DNA of 64,000 bases from JACKNG01 sp040220855 (GTDB lineage Bacteria > Pseudomonadota > Gammaproteobacteria > Ga0077536): NCBI GenBank assembly GCA_040220855.1, contig JAVJVZ010000073.1, forward strand, positions 1 through 64,000, read 5' to 3'. Positions within the stretch are counted from its first letter, which is position 1, and each line of letters begins with the position of its first letter. Shown piece by piece: positions 58,616 through 64,000 of this stretch. Made by a program: the position numbers and the translations under genes. Under the pieces are notes generated by a model. The model saw only the letters and a program-made list of their open reading frames with translations. It was not told the DNA's origin and did no database searches.

Positions 58616-60439
58616 GTGCGATACCTGGTGCTGTGGGGCATGGCGCTGCTGCTGGCGGTGGTGGCGCCGGGTGGCTACGCCGGGGTCGACGAGCGGCTCG
58701 CGCCACTCGCCGAATCGGACTGGACGCGCGCGCACGCCGCGCACCTGCTCGAGCGCGCCGGTTTCGGCGGCACCCCGCGCGAGGTCGACCGCCTCGCCGC
58801 ACTCGGCCCGCGCGCGGCGGTACGCTACCTGGTGAACTTCGACGGTGCGCCGCCGGTGACGCTGCCGCCGTTCGAGCACTCCGGCATCTTCGACGAAGGC
58901 CTCGATCCCTTCCCGCCGAGCCGCCCGGCCACCACCAAGCTCGCCACCGAGACCGGAGCCGCGCTCGGCATCGCGGTGCGCAGCGGCGGCAACCGCCCGC
59001 TGCAACCCATCGTCAACAAGTTCTTCTACTGGCTGCGCGCGAGCCGCCTGGAGACCGATCGCGTCGCGCAGTGGTGGGCCGATCGCATGCTGCGCTCGCC
59101 GCGTCCACTGCAGGAGAAAATGGCGCTGTTCTGGCACGGTCACTTCGCGACCAGCGAGGACAAGGTGCGCGACTACCGCAAGATGCTGCAGCAGCTCGAA
59201 CTGTTCCAGCGCGCGGGGCTCGGCAACTTCCGCACGCTGCTCATCGCGGTCGCGCAGGATCCGGCCATGCTCGCCTACCTCGACGCCGGGGTGAACGTGA
59301 AAGGCTCACCGAACGAGAACTTCGCGCGCGAGATCATGGAATTGTTCACCATGGGCGTCGGCAATTACAGCGAGCACGACATCCGCGAGGCGGCACGCGC
59401 CTTCACCGGCTGGAACTTCGTCGGCACCGAGTTCCACGTCGACCCGGCCAAGCACGATGACGAGCCCAAGACCTTCCTCGGCGAGACCGGCGATTTCGAC
59501 GGCGTCGACGTCATCGACCGTATCCTCGCCCACCCGGCGACGCCCGCTTTCGTCGCCGCCAAGCTGTACCGCTTCTTCGTGCGCGAGGAATTGGATCCCG
59601 CGCTCGAGGCGGCGCTGGCGCAGCGTCTCGTCGAGCTCGATTACGAGCTGACGCCCTTCCTCGAGATGCTGTTTCTCTCGCGCGACTTCCATGCCGGCGC
59701 CGCACGCGGCACGCGCATCAAGAGCCCGGTCGAATTCGTCGTCTCCACCTATCGCAAGCTCGGCCTCGACGACCTCCCCGGCGCGCCCGACTTCAACCTC
59801 GTCACCGGTGCGCTCGGCCAGCGCCTGATGCATCCGCCGACGGTTGCCGGCTGGAGCTACGGACGCAGCTGGATCACGCCGAGCCTGCTCATCGAGCGCG
59901 GTAACTTCGCGCTCGATCTCGTCTTCCCCGACATCGAGTTCATTCCGGAGGATCGCTACCCGGTCTACCCCACCGGTGACGAAATCCGCGCGGTGCACCG
60001 GCGCCTGCGTGCCGGCGCCGATATCACCACCGCGACGCGTCCGGTCGAAGCCGACATGGCCACGGACGGCGAGACGATGATGACGGCGATGTCGAACCAG
60101 GTCGATCACGAGGAGGCCTTCAACACGCGCTATGGCAGCTACCGCGGCTGGCAGATGGCGATCGAGCGGGTCAAGCCGATCGAGCGCGACCTGCCGCGCA
60201 TCGACCTCGCGCAGATGGTACTGTCCGCCGAGCTCGCCACGCCGCGTGCGGTGGTCGACTACTTCGTCGCGCGTTTCTTCTCGGTGCCGCTCGACGAGCC
60301 TACCTGCCAGATGCTCGCCGACGCCTTCGCGCGTGAGCTCGGCAGCGACGATGTGCTGGCCAACGCGAGTTCGCTCGAAGAACCGTTGCGGGTGCTGCTG
60401 CACCTCGTGTTGAGCCGGCCCGAATATCAGCTGGGATGA
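58616..60439 (+). CDS. DUF1800 domain protein, exported
   Basis: The 607-aa protein has a cleavable signal peptide (VRYLVLWGMALLLAVVAPGG, start GTG 58616, with GGAGAAGAG upstream). DUF1800 blocks are present: AAHLLERAGFGGTPREVDRL, WWADRMLRSPRPLQEKMALF, NENFAREIMELFTMGVGNYS, DIREAARAFTGWNF and SRDFHAG. Function is unknown; it is nearly always found beside a DUF1501 gene, as here (4 nt between them). Confidence 0.92.
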   Translation: MRYLVLWGMALLLAVVAPGGYAGVDERLAPLAESDWTRAHAAHLLERAGFGGTPREVDRLAALGPRAAVRYLVNFDGAPPVTLPPFEHSGIFDEGLDPFPPSRPATTKLATETGAALGIAVRSGGNRPLQPIVNKFFYWLRASRLETDRVAQWWADRMLRSPRPLQEKMALFWHGHFATSEDKVRDYRKMLQQLELFQRAGLGNFRTLLIAVAQDPAMLAYLDAGVNVKGSPNENFAREIMELFTMGVGNYSEHDIREAARAFTGWNFVGTEFHVDPAKHDDEPKTFLGETGDFDGVDVIDRILAHPATPAFVAAKLYRFFVREELDPALEAALAQRLVELDYELTPFLEMLFLSRDFHAGAARGTRIKSPVEFVVSTYRKLGLDDLPGAPDFNLVTGALGQRLMHPPTVAGWSYGRSWITPSLLIERGNFALDLVFPDIEFIPEDRYPVYPTGDEIRAVHRRLRAGADITTATRPVEADMATDGETMMTAMSNQVDHEEAFNTRYGSYRGWQMAIERVKPIERDLPRIDLAQMVLSAELATPRAVVDYFVARFFSVPLDEPTCQMLADAFARELGSDDVLANASSLEEPLRVLLHLVLSRPEYQLG

Positions 60440-60443
60440 AGCG

Positions 60444-61628
60444 ATGAGCACACGACGCGATTTTCTCAAGCGCGGCGCCGCAGTCGGCGCCCTGGCGGTC
60501 ACCGCGGGCGCACCGCCGCGCCTGCGCGCCGCCGGCGACGAACGCATCCTGGTGGTCTTCGAGCTGTCCGGCGGCAACGACGGCCTCAACACCATCGTGC
60601 CCTTCGGCGACGACGCCTACTACCGCTTGCGGCCGACCATCGGCCTTGCCCGCGACGACCTGCTGGTGCTCGACGAGCACTTCGGCATGAACCCCGGGCT
60701 TGCCGGCATGCATCGCCTGTGGGATGACGGCAGGCTCGCCATCGTGCACGGCTGCGGCTACGACAATCCCTCCTACTCGCACTTCACCTCGATGGCCTAC
60801 TGGCACACTGCCGCGCCCAATTCGGGCGACACGTACGGCTGGGTCGGCCGCCTCGCCGACGCCCTCGCGCCCGAACCGAGCACCAACTTCCTCATCAACA
60901 TCGACGGCGCGCAGTCACTCGCCGTGACCAGCCGCGTGCACACCCCGGTGGTATTCGACGATCCGGAACGCTTCCAGCGCCTCGCCCTGCCGCGCGAGCG
61001 CGCACTGCTCGAGCACGTTGCCGGCGCGCCCACCGGCAACGCCGCGCGCGACTATCTCAACATGGTGGCGGCGAGCGCGAACGAGGCGTCCACGCAGGTC
61101 CGCGAGGCCTGCCGCGACTATGCGACGCCGGTCGACTACGGTCTGCTGCCGGCCCAGCTCGACAAGGTAGCCGCCTGCATCCATGCCGGCCTGCCCACGC
61201 GACTCTACTACCTCGCCTTCCGCAACAACGCGTTCGACACCCACGTGCAGCAACGTGACCTGCACCAGCGCCTGCTGACCTACGCATCGGACGCCGTGGC
61301 CGGCTTCCTCGCCGACCTCGAACGCATCGGCGCGGCCGACCGCGTGGCGGTACTGATGTTCTCGGAGTTCGGACGGCGTGCCGGCGAAAACACCAACCGC
61401 GGTACCGATCACGGTACCGCCAACGTGATGTTCGTCGCCGGCAAGGGCGTGCGCGGCGGGCATTACGGCATGCCGCCCGACCTCACCGACCTCGACGACA
61501 CCGACAACCTGCGCCACACCGTCGACTTCCGCCGCGTCTATGCCAGCGCCATCGACGGCTGGATGCAGCCAGGCGCGAGCGAGACGGTGCTCAAGGGCCG
61601 CTTCGAGACCTTCCCGCTGTTCGCCTGA
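60444..61628 (+). CDS. DUF1501 protein with twin-arginine signal
   Basis: The 394-aa protein starts MSTRRDFLKRGAAVGALAVTA, a Tat signal with the RRDFLK motif, so it is exported folded. It belongs to the alkaline-phosphatase/sulfatase-like superfamily: LVVFELSGGNDGLNTIVP, GYDNPSYSHFTSM, RVAVLMFSEFGRRAGEN and GTDHGTANVMFVAGKGVRGG are characteristic. It pairs with the DUF1800 protein in one operon; the joint function is unknown. Confidence 0.93.
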   Translation: MSTRRDFLKRGAAVGALAVTAGAPPRLRAAGDERILVVFELSGGNDGLNTIVPFGDDAYYRLRPTIGLARDDLLVLDEHFGMNPGLAGMHRLWDDGRLAIVHGCGYDNPSYSHFTSMAYWHTAAPNSGDTYGWVGRLADALAPEPSTNFLINIDGAQSLAVTSRVHTPVVFDDPERFQRLALPRERALLEHVAGAPTGNAARDYLNMVAASANEASTQVREACRDYATPVDYGLLPAQLDKVAACIHAGLPTRLYYLAFRNNAFDTHVQQRDLHQRLLTYASDAVAGFLADLERIGAADRVAVLMFSEFGRRAGENTNRGTDHGTANVMFVAGKGVRGGHYGMPPDLTDLDDTDNLRHTVDFRRVYASAIDGWMQPGASETVLKGRFETFPLFA

Positions 61629-61648
61629 GCACCCGACAGCCGCCCGAC

Positions 61649-61671
61649 GGGGTCAGACCCCTGTGGATAAC
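61649..61671 (+). repeat. 23-nt DnaA-box repeat, copy 3
   Basis: This copy has C for A at position 11, giving GGGGTCAGACCCC, and contains a perfect DnaA-box complement TGTGGATAA (61662-61670). Confidence 0.8.
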
Positions 61672-61687
61672 AACTTCTCCACAGGGG
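61658..61687. terminator. hairpin between DUF1501 and the convergent porin gene
   Basis: CCCCTGTGGA (61658-61667) and TCCACAGGGG (61678-61687) form a perfect 10-bp stem with a 10-nt loop, built from repeat copies 3 and 4. It lies between two convergent genes and may end transcription from both sides. No T-tract is present. Confidence 0.5.
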
Positions 61688-61706
61688 TCAGACACCTGTG
61701 GATAAG
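61684..61706 (+). repeat. 23-nt DnaA-box repeat, copy 4
   Basis: This copy has the same orientation as the other three and carries TGTGGATAA at 61697-61705. A near box in the opposite orientation (TTCTCCACA, 61675-61683) directly precedes it. Confidence 0.8.
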
Positions 61707-61762
61707 GCAGCGGTCGCGGATCCGGCAGGGTCCGCGCGGCGGCGCTCGGGGCGGGTGCCGGC

Positions 61763-63151
61763 CTAGAAGTAGAAGGTGATGTCGGCGTAGCCGTAGGCGG
61801 TGTCGCCCTCGCCGGTCGCATTCGGCGCGGTGTCGTAGAAGGCACCGTTGACGAACCAGGCGCCGCCGGCTTCGAGGCGGATGCTCTCGGGCAGCAGCCA
61901 GTAGCGCGCGCGCACATCGATCTGGTGGCCGGCAAAGCTGCTGCTCGCACCACTCGCGTCGCGTACCCCGGTGAGACCGAGGCTGTCGCGGTCGGAATCG
62001 AGCCATACCGCGCGCCACGTCAGCATGGCATCGGCGCGCGGCGTCGGCGCGATCGCGAAGCGCAGACCGGGCGAATTGAGGTTGGCGCGGAACAGGTGCG
62101 TATAGAGAGACGTCGGGCCGAGATCGCCGCGCACCGGCCCGTACAGGGTGTCGAAGCGTCCGTAGTCGCCATCGGTCGGGTCGTCGTCGCCGGAGGCGTA
62201 GTCGTACTGCAGCGACACGCGCGGCGACCACGGCACGACGAAAGTGTGGCCGAACTCGGCGTGCAGGTAGCCGGCGAAGACGTCGAGATCGCGCCGGTCG
62301 AGCGGCGAAGTCGTCGCGCGGGCCTCACCGGTCTGCACGCCGCCCTCGACGTCGAAATCGAGCGCGCCGGCAGCACGCGGCCGCACAAAGCGCGCCCCGA
62401 TGGTGTAGAGCTCGCGGTTCTGCGTCTGGTGCTGCCAGTCGCCGTCGCGCTCGTGGAGACCGAGCACGAAGCCTTCGACGGCGGTATCGAATGCGAGCTT
62501 GCGCTGGTAGTGCACGCCCCACAACTGGGTGTCGAAACTCTCGCGGTCGAATGCCACCTCGTTGTCGAGCACGCTGGCCTTGTCGAGCGGCAGGCGACTG
62601 TGCGGCAGCAGGTACATGAAGCTCAGGCGATCGTCGTGGCGACCATCGAGCTCGAGCTTGGCGCCGGTGAAGGCGTTCGGCATGTTGCGGTACAGGTTTC
62701 GACCGATGAGTCGCCCCGCGCCCAGGTCGAACATCATCCGCCCGAGCATCAGGTCGGCCGCCACCACCGGTCCGCCCAGGCCATCGAAACGGACGCCCAG
62801 GTAGGCCTGCGCGAGCTCGGCGGTGTCGACGAGATTGCTGTCGGCGGCGCCCCCGCGATCGGTCAGGTAGGCGCGCGCATCGATCAGCTCCCCGACCGCG
62901 CGCAGGCGCTCGCCGTGCGCCGCGACGCGCACGCTCGTGTAGAGACTGAGCGCCTGGTCGCCGCCATCGAGCCCGGCCCGGAACTGGTCGTCGACGGTCT
63001 CGTAACGGGTGCGATGCACGAGATCGAAGCTCAGCCAGGACGGCAGGCCGGCGGCATCGTGCAGCCGGCCGGGCGCGGCAACGGCATCACCGGCGAGGCT
63101 CGCAGCGAGTAACAGGAGGGACAAGGAGCACTTGGGTCGGAAGGTCATCAA
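61763..63151 (-). CDS. alginate-export-family outer-membrane porin
   Basis: The 462-aa protein has a signal peptide (MMTFRPKCSLSLLLLAASLA, cut near DAVAAPG), then LSFDLVHRTRYETVDDQFR, the typical start of the alginate_exp barrel. Strands with Arg/Tyr pairs follow and the protein ends ADITFYF with a terminal Phe. Members export or import small acidic or aromatic compounds; the substrate here is unknown. The adjacent ATG at 63148 is an equal alternative start. Confidence 0.85.
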   Translation of the reverse strand: MMTFRPKCSLSLLLLAASLAGDAVAAPGRLHDAAGLPSWLSFDLVHRTRYETVDDQFRAGLDGGDQALSLYTSVRVAAHGERLRAVGELIDARAYLTDRGGAADSNLVDTAELAQAYLGVRFDGLGGPVVAADLMLGRMMFDLGAGRLIGRNLYRNMPNAFTGAKLELDGRHDDRLSFMYLLPHSRLPLDKASVLDNEVAFDRESFDTQLWGVHYQRKLAFDTAVEGFVLGLHERDGDWQHQTQNRELYTIGARFVRPRAAGALDFDVEGGVQTGEARATTSPLDRRDLDVFAGYLHAEFGHTFVVPWSPRVSLQYDYASGDDDPTDGDYGRFDTLYGPVRGDLGPTSLYTHLFRANLNSPGLRFAIAPTPRADAMLTWRAVWLDSDRDSLGLTGVRDASGASSSFAGHQIDVRARYWLLPESIRLEAGGAWFVNGAFYDTAPNATGEGDTAYGYADITFYF

Positions 63152-63215
63152 AACAGGAATCCTCGGGAGACGTGTGGGAGCCGCGCGAACCCCCGGCTGC
63201 GCAGCAAGCGCGCCG

Positions 63216-64000
63216 TCAGTTCGGCAGCAGACCGAAGGCGAAAGCGAAGGCGGCGAGCATCAGGCCGAATGCAACGGTCAGCTCGCGCGGCCGCAGGTCG
63301 CTCGGCTGGGGGCGGCCGGCGGCGCCCTGGAACAGGTAGAGATACATCTTCATCATCGTCATCGCGTTCAGTGCGCCACTCACCACGACCAGCACCGTGG
63401 GCAGCGCGGCGCCGGCAAAGGCACCGCGCAGGACGAGGTCGGAGGCGACATAGCCGAGCGTCAACGGCAGGCCGGCACTGACCAGGCCGAGCACCAGGAA
63501 GGCGTTGGCCAGGCGCGGCCACGAAGCATAACAGCCGTGAGGACGGACCAGGCCGAGCGTTTCGCCGCGACGCGCCTCGAGCGCGCCGAGCAGGAGCAGG
63601 AAACCGGTGCTCGCGGTCACCACGGTGAGCAACATGAAAGTGCCACCGACCACGGCCGCGTCGCCGGCGCTGAACTCCGCGAAGGCCGCCACGGCAAGCT
63701 GGCTCGCGACGATGCATGCCGCCGCGCGGCGGGCTTCGCGCTGGGCCACGGCGAGCAGCGAGTTGGCGAGCGCCGCCGCCGCCAGCAACCAGGACAGCGT
63801 CGCCTGGGACGCCTCGGGCACCGCGATCACGGCCGACTCGAGCACCGAGGCCTGCAGGATGACGACGCCGGCGAACAGGTTGAGCGGCAGCGCCTGCGCG
63901 AGCCGCAGGTACCAGGAGTGCAGCGGCGGCGCGGCGACCAGCGTGAGCAGCCACAGGCCCATCGGCACGCCGGCGACACCGAGGGCGACACCGAGCGCGC
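63216..64000 (-). CDS. C-terminal part of a complex I/antiporter-type proton channel subunit (partial)
   Basis: The frame is open to the window edge, so the gene starts beyond base 64000. The visible 260 residues have about eight hydrophobic helices. APPLHSWYLRLAQALPLN matches the PLH(S/T)W block of NuoL/M/N and Mrp antiporters, and MMKMYLYLFQG holds the late conserved Lys. It ends AFAFGLLPN. NuoN-like or MrpD-like subunits are both possible. It lies 64 nt downstream of the porin start and is transcribed towards it. Confidence 0.82.
   Translation of the reverse strand, partial: ALGVALGVAGVPMGLWLLTLVAAPPLHSWYLRLAQALPLNLFAGVVILQASVLESAVIAVPEASQATLSWLLAAAALANSLLAVAQREARRAAACIVASQLAVAAFAEFSAGDAAVVGGTFMLLTVVTASTGFLLLLGALEARRGETLGLVRPHGCYASWPRLANAFLVLGLVSAGLPLTLGYVASDLVLRGAFAGAALPTVLVVVSGALNAMTMMKMYLYLFQGAAGRPQPSDLRPRELTVAFGLMLAAFAFAFGLLPN

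Noticed and set aside
55741..61706. Replication origin suggested by several DnaA boxes
   Set aside because: No dnaA, dnaN or gidA gene and no AT-rich unwinding region lie nearby, and the boxes are part of a repeated element 6 kb apart.

Overview
The window is GC-rich chromosomal DNA with high-GC third positions in every real gene. It looks like a high-GC gammaproteobacterium: djlA with a TerB and a J domain, a FimV-type LysM module, an RpfG-like HD-GYP regulator, a gcvT-gcvH-gcvP operon and an NnrS-family protein. Many enzymes of uncertain substrate (amidohydrolases, an enoyl-CoA hydratase, DUF1330, a VOC protein, a SnoaL-like protein) point to an environmental degrader. No marker gives a genus. 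No rRNA, tRNA, insertion sequence, prophage or CRISPR array was seen.

Region 1 (1-19560) is the centre of interest: a biosynthetic locus for a ribosomally made, post-translationally modified peptide (RiPP) of a type I cannot match to a described product. A forward maturation operon encodes an unrecognised 387-aa protein, a fused halogenase-like/FAD-oxidase flavoprotein of 852 aa, TfuA, YcaO and a 2-oxoglutarate/Fe(II) dioxygenase. A second halogenase-like flavoprotein is convergent to it. A separate forward operon then encodes an NHLM-type exporter: a cyclic-nucleotide-binding-fold protein, an HlyD-like adaptor, an ABC transporter with an intact C39 leader peptidase and a second ABC protein. 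A TolC-family lipoprotein with a C-terminal LysM-like domain follows. The inferred path is: YcaO-TfuA alters the peptide backbone (thioamide or azoline), the flavoproteins and dioxygenase halogenate or oxidise it, the C39 domain removes the leader, and the envelope-spanning pump exports it. No convincing precursor gene lies in the window, so it is probably upstream of base 1 or elsewhere.

Region 2 (19569-36816) is mixed metabolism and signalling: a GMC oxidoreductase, a methyltransferase, an AhpD-like protein, a host-attachment-family protein, a secreted cyclase, a D-aminoacylase-like and an ACMSD-like amidohydrolase, djlA, a PAS-GGDEF-EAL protein, a class C beta-lactamase-like hydrolase, an enoyl-CoA hydratase and an outer-membrane barrel.

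Region 3 (37031-45977) holds a GFA-family zinc protein, a molybdopterin oxidoreductase, small VOC, SnoaL and OsmC proteins, an NnrS-family protein, a fluoroacetate-dehalogenase-like hydrolase and a DUF389 membrane protein. Three of its intergenic gaps carry related CGGAG/CTCCG hairpins.

Region 4 (45993-64000) holds a translationally coupled HD-GYP regulator and giant hybrid histidine kinase, the glycine cleavage operon, a diguanylate cyclase, a DUF1800-DUF1501 pair, an alginate-export-family porin and the C-terminal part of a complex I-like proton-channel subunit cut by the window end. A 23-nt repeat containing a DnaA-box sequence occurs four times here, twice beside gcvP and twice between two convergent genes.
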